Below are positions 6,787 to 13,223 of a DNA stretch of 15,703 bases, piece by piece. Position numbers and translations under genes: made by a program. The DNA comes from an uncultured Candidatus Saccharibacteria bacterium (GTDB taxonomy: Bacteria > Patescibacteria > Saccharimonadia > Saccharimonadales > UBA5946). Position 1 is the stretch's first letter. Each line of letters opens with the position of its first letter. Below the pieces are notes generated by a model, which saw nothing but the letters and a program-made list of their open reading frames with translations, was not told the DNA's origin and made no database searches. Location of the stretch: positions 1 through 15,703 of the forward strand of contig CAMPIR010000010.1 in NCBI GenBank assembly GCA_946886435.1, in the 5' to 3' direction.

Positions 6787-6795
6787 TGCTATAAT
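6787..6795 (+). promoter_or_regulatory. Extended -10 promoter ahead of the small membrane ORFs
   Basis: TGCTATAAT, a consensus extended -10 ending 6 bases before the ATG at 6802. The transcript would start at or very near that ATG, giving a leaderless or near-leaderless message. It lies in the divergent gap after the FAD oxidase start. Confidence 0.6.
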
Positions 6796-6801
6796 GACAT
6801 C

Positions 6802-6945
6802 ATGAAAAAAAGATCAACTAAATCTGCTCGAAAAAATACCGTTGTCAGCGACTTTCGTCCGTACCGCGTACTGTTCTTGGTGGTCGTAACGAGTGTGACA
6901 TGTCTCGTGCTGTTCGCTGTGCTGAGCGTAACTTCCGAGGGCTAG
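6802..6945 (+). CDS. 47-residue single-span membrane protein, unknown function
   Basis: The ATG at 6802 opens a 47-codon frame ending TAG at 6943-6945. The N-terminal 12 residues are strongly basic (MKKRSTKSARKN). About residues 22-43 form one hydrophobic helix (RVLFLVVVTSVTCLVLFAVLSV), and the protein ends SEG. A Lys/Arg-rich N-terminus followed by one helix predicts a positive-inside membrane protein. Support for expression is the consensus extended -10 immediately upstream. No Shine-Dalgarno fits, which suits a leaderless start. The frame continues open beyond the TAG into a second hydrophobic segment, so this could also be the first half of an interrupted gene. No family recognised. Confidence 0.5.
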   Translation: MKKRSTKSARKNTVVSDFRPYRVLFLVVVTSVTCLVLFAVLSVTSEG

Positions 6946-7113
6946 GTTATCGCAAAGCTACTTCTTTGGGTATGCATAGGGGTTGGTGGGTTGATCGGCT
7001 CACTTTTACCTTCGCTGTGGGGTTCGACAGGTATTTTTTTACCAGCTGTGCTCTCGACTCTCGGTGGTCTTGTTGGTATCTGGGTTTGGTACCGCTATTT
7101 GCGATATAGCTAG
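6946..7113 (+). CDS. Small two-span membrane ORF without a normal start codon
   Basis: The frame that follows the TAG at 6943-6945 stays open for 55 codons to TAG at 7111-7113. It encodes two hydrophobic helices (about residues 2-21 and 30-50) joined by a short SLWGSTG turn and ending in WYRYLRYS. Gly-rich helices and Trp/Tyr at the interface look like a genuine small membrane protein. No ATG or GTG is placed to begin it: the first codons are GTT and ATC, and the first usable start in frame is a TTG at 6991, which would cut away the first helix. GAGG (6937-6940) lies 5 bases before the GTT and 8 before the ATC. Options are a non-standard start coupled to the upstream ORF, a nonsense mutation in one longer gene, or a base error. 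No family recognised. Confidence 0.4.
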   Translation, partial: VIAKLLLWVCIGVGGLIGSLLPSLWGSTGIFLPAVLSTLGGLVGIWVWYRYLRYS

Positions 7114-7155
7114 GTGGATTGTGTTTCGACCGAATATGGAGCATACTAAGGCCAT

Positions 7156-8298
7156 ATGAAGGTCAAAGTCGACATCGACACACAGGTATTTATCCGTTTT
7201 GTACTCGTCTGTCTTGGCTTTGGCTTTGCACTACTGGCTATCTATAAATCTTGGAGCGCCCTCGTACTACTCTCTGTTTCGCTTTTTGTAGCGCTCGCCC
7301 TAAATCCACCCGTTTCACAGTTAGCAAAACGCCTCCCCGGTAACAGTCGTGTCGGCGCAACCGCGATCGCGTATCTGGCTGTAGTGGTATTTCTCGGCGG
7401 ATTTTTGGTGTTAATTGTGCCGCCGGTTATCGAGCAGAGTGCGCGGTTTGCGGATACTGTACCTGGCCTGATCGATAAAGTTAGCGAGCAACGGACTGTT
7501 TTTGACGATTTCATACAACGCTACGGTTTAGAGCAGACTGTCGATGATGCCGTCGAAAGCGCAAAAGATCAGGCAGCATCTGTTGCCGCGAATCTTGGCA
7601 ATACGCTCGTGGGCGGGGTCGGATCGCTTTTGGGCGGTCTGGCTAATCTACTGCTTGTGTTGGTGCTAGCGTTTTTGATGTTGATCGAAGGCCCCAACAT
7701 TCTCAGGCGTATCTGGGGTTTGTATGAGAACCCCGTTCAGCTCCATCGTCATAAAGCGCTTGTGCAGCGGATGTACCGTGTCGTCACCGGATTTGTGAAT
7801 GGCCAGTTAGCTGTCGCGGCAATCGCCGGTATTTGTACCTTAGTAGTGCTTTTGACGCTGAGCGCAACGCTCGGTATGCCAGCAAATCTTGCGGTTCCAC
7901 TGTCAGTTGTTATCTTTGTCTGTGGCATGATTCCTATGATTGGTGCGACGATCGGTGCCGTACTAGTTGGACTGGTGTTGCTGCTTAACTCTCCAACCGC
8001 AGCTATCATCTTTTTGGTTTACTTCGTCGTATACCAGCAGATTGAAAACAACCTCATCTCACCCACTATCCAATCAAAGAGCGTGGAGCTATCGGCACTG
8101 GCTATTCTCGCCGCTATTTTGGTCGGTATAACGCTCGGTGGGCTGCTCGGTGGTGTGGTCGCGATACCGATTGCAGGTTGTATCCGCGTATTGCTCCTTG
8201 ACCAGTTAGAGCTTGCCCGTATGAAACGACAAGAGCTCGAGCAGAATCCGGTTAAGAAATTGATCAAAAAGACACGATCAAAGACAGCGAAAGCATAG
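7156..8298 (+). CDS. AI-2E family (PerM/YdiK-like) membrane protein
   Basis: 380 residues, normal for the family. Two hydrophobic segments lie in the N-terminal part (about 12-50) and one at 68-92. A soluble, charged segment (about 93-150) with amphipathic helices follows, then a cluster of hydrophobic helices including FLMLIEGP (173-180), and the conserved late block around GMIPMIGATIGAVLVGL and YFVVYQQIENNLISPTIQSKSVELS. The C-terminus is a lysine-rich cytoplasmic tail. Family members have been linked to AI-2 export, Na+/H+ antiport or simply envelope transport, so the substrate is open. AAGG (7148-7151) lies 4 bases before the ATG. It could be read from the small-ORF promoter 42 bases beyond that locus. 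It is convergent with cysS (14-base gap, no strong hairpin). Confidence 0.88.
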   Translation: MKVKVDIDTQVFIRFVLVCLGFGFALLAIYKSWSALVLLSVSLFVALALNPPVSQLAKRLPGNSRVGATAIAYLAVVVFLGGFLVLIVPPVIEQSARFADTVPGLIDKVSEQRTVFDDFIQRYGLEQTVDDAVESAKDQAASVAANLGNTLVGGVGSLLGGLANLLLVLVLAFLMLIEGPNILRRIWGLYENPVQLHRHKALVQRMYRVVTGFVNGQLAVAAIAGICTLVVLLTLSATLGMPANLAVPLSVVIFVCGMIPMIGATIGAVLVGLVLLLNSPTAAIIFLVYFVVYQQIENNLISPTIQSKSVELSALAILAAILVGITLGGLLGGVVAIPIAGCIRVLLLDQLELARMKRQELEQNPVKKLIKKTRSKTAKA

Positions 8299-8312
8299 AA
8301 GTCTCGCCTATC

Positions 8313-9740
8313 CTAGCGGTAATACCAGCGTACGCCATGTGTCGTATCATTGAGTCCAATCCCCCTAAGCTCGAGCTGGTCACGTAAGTCATCTGAGAGG
8401 GTCCAATCTTTTGATTCACGGGCGCGTTCCCGTTCGAGTAGGAGCTGCTTATCTTCGTCGGTGATATCAGGCGTCGAGCCGATAAGGTCAAGCCCGAGTA
8501 CGTCATCAAGGTACGACAGTAAGTCCACAAGAGCTGACTTTGCGATGGTCTCAGTTGGTGAACGATCGATGTCATCAAACATGTCCTCTATTTTTGTGAG
8601 CGCAAGAGGGCTGTTGAGGTCTTGCGACAAAGCTTCAAGCGACGCATGTTTGGCGGCGAGGAGGCGACCGTTGACTTCATCATGCTTGCTATCATCGTCT
8701 GTGAGCGTATCGTGGAGCTGGTGGCGTAGGGCCGCTATGGCTCGCCAGCGCTTGATACGACTAGCGGCGGCCGCAAGATTGTCCCAGCTAAAGTTACTCT
8801 CAGTCCGATAGTGACTCTGAAGGACAAACATCTTAAGGTCTAATGGTGAAAAGCCCTTTTCACTAAGGTCGGATAATGTAAAACCATTACCAAGACTTTT
8901 GCTGATCTTGGTGCCGTTTACCAGCAGAAAATTAGCGTGTAGCCAGTAGTTTGCAAAACGCTTGCCGGTGGCTGCTTCGGACTGGGCAATTTCGTTCGTA
9001 TGATGGACAGGAATATGATCGATACCACCGGTGTGGATATCAAGGGTCTCGCCGAGATATTTGATAGCCATTGCGCTACACTCGATATGCCAGCCCGGAA
9101 ATCCGGTTCCCCATGGGCTAGGCCATTCCATGTCTCTTTTTTTATCTTTGGGGCTGAACTTCCAGAGAGCGAAGTCGCTGGGGTTGCGTTTTTCAGTGTT
9201 AAATTCGACGCGCGCACCCGCTTTCATGGTATCGAGGTTCAGACCGGCAAAGTCAGGATAGGGCTTAAATGTGCTCGTATCAAAATAAATGCCGTCGGAT
9301 ATTGCATAGGTATGACCGCCCCGTTCCAGCCGCTCAATCAGTGCGATTTGGTCACTGATGTGGTCGGTGGCTTTTACGAGCATTTCTGGCGGTAAGAGGT
9401 TGAGAGCGGTCATGCCTTCGAGGAATCGGTTGGTATAGCGTTCGGCGACATCCCAGGCAGTTGTCCCCTCTCGTTTCGCACCCTTTTCCATCTTGTCTTC
9501 GCCGTCGTCAGCGTCGCTTGTTAGATGCCCGACATCGGTGATATTCATAACTCGGTCGACAGTGAGACTATTGGCGCTAAGGACGCGGACGAGCAAATCC
9601 CAACGGACGTAGGCGACCCAGTTACCGATCAAAGGCTCACCGTACACTGTTGGTCCACATGTGTAGATGGTGACACGGTCGGGATCTTGGGGTCGGAACT
9701 CATCCTGGCTGCGCGTGAGCGTGTTATGTAAGTGGATCAT
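8313..9740 (-). CDS. cysS: Cysteinyl-tRNA synthetase with altered HIGH motif
   Basis: 475 residues, standard length. It charges tRNA-Cys with cysteine using ATP. The zinc site is complete: C28 (TCGPTVY), C221 (GWHIECSAM), H246/H247 and E250 (VHHTNEIAQSE). The KMSKS loop reads KISKS (278-282). The first signature, normally HIGN in this enzyme, is LIGN at 37-40 (sequence GEPLIGNWVAYVRWDLL), so the leading catalytic histidine is a leucine encoded by TTG. All other core blocks look intact: MNITDVGH, WKFSPKDKK in place of the usual WK block, and a C-terminal helical domain ending WYYR. It is the last gene of the minus-strand cluster; its ATG overlaps the DHH gene stop by 4 nt, implying coupling. 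Family assignment is certain; the variant motif is the point of doubt for kinetics. Confidence 0.95.
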   Translation of the reverse strand: MIHLHNTLTRSQDEFRPQDPDRVTIYTCGPTVYGEPLIGNWVAYVRWDLLVRVLSANSLTVDRVMNITDVGHLTSDADDGEDKMEKGAKREGTTAWDVAERYTNRFLEGMTALNLLPPEMLVKATDHISDQIALIERLERGGHTYAISDGIYFDTSTFKPYPDFAGLNLDTMKAGARVEFNTEKRNPSDFALWKFSPKDKKRDMEWPSPWGTGFPGWHIECSAMAIKYLGETLDIHTGGIDHIPVHHTNEIAQSEAATGKRFANYWLHANFLLVNGTKISKSLGNGFTLSDLSEKGFSPLDLKMFVLQSHYRTESNFSWDNLAAAASRIKRWRAIAALRHQLHDTLTDDDSKHDEVNGRLLAAKHASLEALSQDLNSPLALTKIEDMFDDIDRSPTETIAKSALVDLLSYLDDVLGLDLIGSTPDITDEDKQLLLERERARESKDWTLSDDLRDQLELRGIGLNDTTHGVRWYYR

Positions 9741-10726
9741 TGGCCTGCCTCATCTAGCGCCTTAGTGGCTGATTCGATGAGCTCTCGGACAATGGTTTGG
9801 TAGCTTTCGTGGGCACGAAAACCTGCCGCGTACGGGTGACCACCACCACCAAAATAACCAGCAACGACATCACTGAGCGGTAGGTTTGACCGGAGTTTGC
9901 CGGTAAGCTTGCCATCAGGGTAGGTTTTGAGGGCAACCGCCAGCTCAACGCCTTCGACGAGGCGCATTTCGTCGAGCACAAGCATACTCGGATTGTATTG
10001 GTCGCTGTATGCCTGAATCTCTTCCCACGGGATATGCACAACTGCTAGCTTCCCATCGACGAAGTATTCAATCCGGTCGATAAGGCGGCCTTTGTAGGCC
10101 AGGATTTCGGGTGATTTCTTCATCATCTCACGACGGCGCGCTTCCAGGTCGGCCGGTACAACGCCTGCATCGAGAAGGCTCGCCACTACGCGGTAGCTGT
10201 TCGCTGTAGTAGCCTGTGTCGTGAGCCCAAGGCTGTCGGACATGATCGAGGCGTAGAGTGCATCTGCAGCCGTTTTGGTTAGCGTCCAGCCAGCCCATGC
10301 GGCAAGCTCGCAGATAAGCTCGCCTGTTGCGACTGCGGTTTCACTCATAACCATCTCGTGGTCGAACGGCAGGCTACTTATGACACTGGCGTGGTGATCG
10401 AGCACGATTACGGGGTGGGTTTCGAGAAAGTGACGTGCGCCAGGAGTTTCAAGAACTTTCGAGATCAATGTTTCGCTGCTCGTATCAACGATGATTGCCA
10501 GATCGAAACTACTCGACCACTCATCAGTAACTCTATCCCAACCCTCCATGTGACGTAGGTATTTTGGTAGAGATACCGGACAGTACATGGCGACGTCTTT
10601 GCCGGCATTGGCGAGGAGTTCTTCAAGAGCCAAACTACTGCCCAGGCTGTCGCCGTCGGGGTTTTCGGCTTGGATGATGACGATTCGCTTCGCTTCGTCG
10701 ATAAGTGGTTTTATGTTCTCGTACAT
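9737..10726 (-). CDS. DHH/DHHA1 family phosphoesterase (NrnA-like)
   Basis: 329 residues. The family removes nucleotides from short RNA (nanoRNA) and/or dephosphorylates pAp, using two Mn ions. DHH domain: motif I NPDGDSLGSS (22-31), motif II IIVDTSS (78-84), the DHH triad LDHHAS (109-114), and the fourth motif region ASIMSDSLGL (159-168). The DHHA1 domain closes with GGGGHPYAAGF (293-303), which binds substrate. Motif I normally reads HxxPDxD; here the histidine position is A20 (AENPDGD), so one expected metal ligand is absent. A near-consensus extended -10 (complement 10737-10745) sits 10 bases ahead of the ATG and no Shine-Dalgarno is seen, so a leaderless transcript is possible in addition to read-through from recR. 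It overlaps cysS by 4 nt. Confidence 0.88.
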   Translation of the reverse strand: MYENIKPLIDEAKRIVIIQAENPDGDSLGSSLALEELLANAGKDVAMYCPVSLPKYLRHMEGWDRVTDEWSSSFDLAIIVDTSSETLISKVLETPGARHFLETHPVIVLDHHASVISSLPFDHEMVMSETAVATGELICELAAWAGWTLTKTAADALYASIMSDSLGLTTQATTANSYRVVASLLDAGVVPADLEARRREMMKKSPEILAYKGRLIDRIEYFVDGKLAVVHIPWEEIQAYSDQYNPSMLVLDEMRLVEGVELAVALKTYPDGKLTGKLRSNLPLSDVVAGYFGGGGHPYAAGFRAHESYQTIVRELIESATKALDEAGQ

Positions 10727-10736
10727 CTGTTTAAGT

Positions 10737-10745
10737 ATTGTAACA
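10737..10745 (-). promoter_or_regulatory. Possible extended -10 ahead of the DHH gene
   Basis: TGTTACAAT on the minus strand, 10 bases before the ATG at 10726. It lies in the 24-base gap after recR. A start 6-8 bases downstream would give a leader of only a few bases. Single-site evidence. Confidence 0.35.
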
Positions 10746-10750
10746 GATAG

Positions 10751-11362
10751 CTAAAGCATCTGTTTTCGGCCCTGGAGGGCGTGAGTCAGCGTTATCTGGT
10801 CGGCGTACTCAAGGTCAACGCCGACAGGGATTCCGCGAGCAAGCCGACTTATGGTTATAGCTTCGAGTTCACTTTCTTTTATGTGGCGTTGGATATAAAG
10901 CGCTGTAGATTCGCCTTCAACGGATGCGTTCGTAGCGAGGATAACCTCCTGAACACCGTCTTTTTTGAGCCGCTCTATCAGCTCGGGGATATGCAGCTGT
11001 TCGGGCCCAACTCCATCAATAGGGCTCATGGCACCACCGAGAACATGATAGGTGCCTTTGAACTGTTTGGTCTTTTCAAGAGCAATGATATCGAGCGGTT
11101 CTTCGACGATAGCGACGAGCTGTTTGTCGCGTTTCGGGTCGCTATAGAGTGACGAGACAGTTTCTTCGGCATCGATCAAAGCATAGGTGACTGGACATTG
11201 CTTGACTCCAGTATGCAGTCCGGCGAGTGAACCAGCGATCTTTTCGGCGACATGGCGATCACGCCGCAGTAGACTATACGCGTATCGTTCAGCCGATCGA
11301 GGTCCGACGCCCGGTAGTTCACCGAGGGCTTCTATGACCGATACTAAGGCTTTTGGTAGCAC
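10751..11362 (-). CDS. recR: Recombination mediator RecR, zinc site degenerate
   Basis: 203 residues, usual length. It acts with RecO/RecF in loading RecA at gaps. The helix-hairpin-helix is clear (LGELPGVGPRSAERYAYSLL, 13-32), as are the TOPRIM core with VEEPLDIIALEKT (86-98) and ILATNASVEGE (141-151), and the C-terminal ARGIPVGVDLEYADQITLTHALQGR (175-199). The segment that normally holds a C4 zinc finger (about 56-73, CPVTYALIDAEETVSSLY) keeps only the first cysteine; the other three positions carry T, S and Y, and the loop is two residues longer than in E. coli RecR. The start is a GTG at 11362, 19 bases after the ybaB stop; ybaB-recR is a classic pair. TAG stop. Confidence 0.95.
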   Translation of the reverse strand: MLPKALVSVIEALGELPGVGPRSAERYAYSLLRRDRHVAEKIAGSLAGLHTGVKQCPVTYALIDAEETVSSLYSDPKRDKQLVAIVEEPLDIIALEKTKQFKGTYHVLGGAMSPIDGVGPEQLHIPELIERLKKDGVQEVILATNASVEGESTALYIQRHIKESELEAITISRLARGIPVGVDLEYADQITLTHALQGRKQML

Positions 11363-11381
11363 ACCAGTAGCTCTTTGGCCT

Positions 11382-11669
11382 CTAAAGGCCGAGGTTTCCG
11401 AGGCCGCCCATGAGTGGCTTCATTTTTTCAGCAGCCAGTTCTTGGGCTTTGGTCATAGCGTCACGGACCGCGATCTCAACCCAGCGTTCGAGTTCGGCGA
11501 TGTCGTCGAGGTCTACGAGGTCTGGGTCGATAGTGACTTTTTTGAGCTTTAATTCACCGTTTACTTGTACGATGACCGCGCCATCGCCAGCAGAAACTTC
11601 AACTAACTCTTTTTGGAGTTCTTTTTGAGCCTTCTTCAGCTTCATGACCATTTTTGCTTGATCCATCAT
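11382..11669 (-). CDS. YbaB/EbfC nucleoid-associated protein
   Basis: 95 residues from the ATG at 11669. It is a small dimeric DNA-binding protein usually encoded between dnaX and recR. The sequence has the family shape: an N-terminal amphipathic helix (MDQAKMVMKLKKAQKELQKE), a beta sheet with VSAGDGAVIVQVNGELKLKKVTIDP, and a C-terminal helix (VRDAMTKAQELAAEKMKPL) with a Gly-rich tail. Start: GGAAG lies 8 bases ahead of the ATG at 11669; a GTG at 11678 abuts the purine-rich tract too closely, and a second ATG at 11666 is possible. An extended -10 lies about 47 bases upstream. It is followed by recR after 19 bases. Confidence 0.93.
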   Translation of the reverse strand: MMDQAKMVMKLKKAQKELQKELVEVSAGDGAVIVQVNGELKLKKVTIDPDLVDLDDIAELERWVEIAVRDAMTKAQELAAEKMKPLMGGLGNLGL

Positions 11670-11715
11670 AATGAGCACTTCCCCTTCTCTTTCGGAATAA
11701 ATCTGTATCGTATCA

Positions 11716-11724
11716 ATTGTAGCA
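11716..11724 (-). promoter_or_regulatory. Extended -10 promoter for ybaB-recR
   Basis: TGCTACAAT on the minus strand in the 57-base gap between the glycosyltransferase-like gene and ybaB. It would give a leader of about 40 bases carrying the AAGGGGAAG purine tract used as ribosome binding site. Confidence 0.5.
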
Positions 11725-11726
11725 AA

Positions 11727-13193
11727 CTATTGCGTTCGACTATAGACGCGCAGGAGTACTTCGCCGTGATCTAGGTGTGAAGTGATGATAGTTCTTGGTA
11801 GTGCTGTGGTCTGATAGTTCGACGACGCAAGTGCTATCGTTTCAGGCTGACGCGTTGCCTCAGGGGTGCCACTCGATGTTCCGATTGTCAGCTGTGGGTA
11901 CTGTTTGCGAAGTATGTCATAAAAAGCCGTGTGCTCGGCCGGTACGATCAGCCGAGTTGGGACATGAGGTTTCAGGACGGTTCGTATCGAGGTGAGGCCA
12001 GCATGATAATACGAACTGGTATCAGAGTAGTAATATGCATAGAAATAACGGGTTATCGAAATAGCCAGTAGCCCTACTACGATGAGAGACAGTGGCACGA
12101 GGGCTCCGATACGGGCGTACGGGTTTCGCGGGAACACGCTATACCATTCTCTGAGTAGGAACTCGAGCCCAATCGCGAGCAGGATGATACACGGTACGAA
12201 CAATAGGGCAAAATGCGTAGGATTCAAGATAAGCAGTGGTATAGAAACGGCTAGCCATATCAATATCAAATACGAACGCGCAGCGTGTCGGTCAAGTAGC
12301 GTGCGCACCAGTCCGATAACAATAAGTAATGTCGTGGTGAGATTTAAAAACGGTGTAATCGTATCGGTTATTTCAGGGTCATAGAACAGGAATAGCGAAC
12401 GCAAAATCGCGAGCAGTGAGCCGCCTAGTCCAGCAAGGGTGAGTTTGTCTTTGAGGGCATCGACGCCGAGTAGGTATTCGATGATATTGATATCATGGAT
12501 GCCAGCGATAATGAGTGGAAGTAACGAGATGAGTGTCAGGGTAGCGAAAATACCGATTTGCCAGAGTTTGGTGTGTTTTATTTGATAGCGTACGTGCGGA
12601 TGGAACGCTCCCGCTACCAGTAGCGCAAAGACTGCGTATGCGCCCAGTGGCATATATAACAGCAGCAGCGCCGAAATAGCAGCAAAAAGTTTCCAAAAAA
12701 ATGTTCCCCGACTTTTCGATGTGAGCTTGACGGCACTCATCAGAATGATTAGTAGTAGGAGCATATAAAACACACTCGCCACACCCGTGCGTCCCATGGA
12801 GATAAATGGTACAGATGAAGCTGTAATGATAAGTGCTAGAACGGCAATATTTCGTCTAAACCACTGATTGAGCGTTATGGCGAGTGCTGCGGCAGCCAGG
12901 AAGGCCAAGATAAGAGACGGCAAACGAATACTGAGCTGTGACAAGCCGAACAGACTGATGCTGGCTTTTTGAAGCACATGATACGGCAGGTTGACGATAT
13001 CGGCCGGCTTAAGATCCCGGAAGTTTAACGAATTGCTGGCCACGACAGATTGCATTTCCCTGTCGTTAATGCCATTTGGGATACTGCCGATATCAACGAG
13101 TAGCAGAGCGCCGACAAAGACAATGAACAAAGCGTATCCGATGAAGTAGCGGTAGCGATAAAGCGTAAGTTCACGGACGAGAGATGTCTTCAT
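11727..13193 (-). CDS. Polytopic GT-C (GT39/ArnT-like) glycosyltransferase-like protein
   Basis: 488 residues with about 10-12 hydrophobic segments and a C-terminal soluble domain of about 90 residues. Family clues are an acidic cluster in the first extracytoplasmic loop (PNGINDREMQSV, about 39-50), where GT-C enzymes keep a catalytic acidic residue, then LPYHVLQKASISLFGLSQLSIRLPSLI (69-95), which resembles the PP..Y..L..LFG....RLPS block of PMT/ArnT-type proteins. Such enzymes move sugars from polyprenyl-phosphate carriers to lipid or protein acceptors outside the membrane. Donor and acceptor are unknown. It sits between dnaB and ybaB, an unusual place for an envelope gene, and has its own consensus extended -10. 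ATG at 13193, TAG stop. GT-C membership is likely; the enzyme activity is inference. Confidence 0.65.
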   Translation of the reverse strand: MKTSLVRELTLYRYRYFIGYALFIVFVGALLLVDIGSIPNGINDREMQSVVASNSLNFRDLKPADIVNLPYHVLQKASISLFGLSQLSIRLPSLILAFLAAAALAITLNQWFRRNIAVLALIITASSVPFISMGRTGVASVFYMLLLLIILMSAVKLTSKSRGTFFWKLFAAISALLLLYMPLGAYAVFALLVAGAFHPHVRYQIKHTKLWQIGIFATLTLISLLPLIIAGIHDINIIEYLLGVDALKDKLTLAGLGGSLLAILRSLFLFYDPEITDTITPFLNLTTTLLIVIGLVRTLLDRHAARSYLILIWLAVSIPLLILNPTHFALLFVPCIILLAIGLEFLLREWYSVFPRNPYARIGALVPLSLIVVGLLAISITRYFYAYYYSDTSSYYHAGLTSIRTVLKPHVPTRLIVPAEHTAFYDILRKQYPQLTIGTSSGTPEATRQPETIALASSNYQTTALPRTIITSHLDHGEVLLRVYSRTQ

Positions 13194-13205
13194 AGCGTTA
13201 GGCTT

Positions 13206-13214
13206 ATTATAGCA
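13206..13214 (-). promoter_or_regulatory. Extended -10 promoter for the GT-C gene
   Basis: TGCTATAAT, full consensus, on the minus strand within the 30-base gap after dnaB. It ends 12 bases before the ATG at 13193, so the leader would be about 5 bases. No Shine-Dalgarno sequence precedes that ATG. Confidence 0.6.
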
Positions 13215-13223
13215 GTCGTATTC

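Noticed and set aside
6943..6945. TAG recoding (stop codon read as an amino acid)
   Set aside because: TAG terminates recR, the GT-C gene and the AI-2E gene in this window and TGA terminates the FAD oxidase and DHH genes, so the standard code holds; no SECIS- or PYLIS-like structure was recognised.
8299..8312. Bidirectional terminator between the convergent AI-2E gene and cysS (also at 1302-1303 and 3378-3384)
   Set aside because: The gaps are 2-14 bases and I find no strong stem followed by a T run on either strand.
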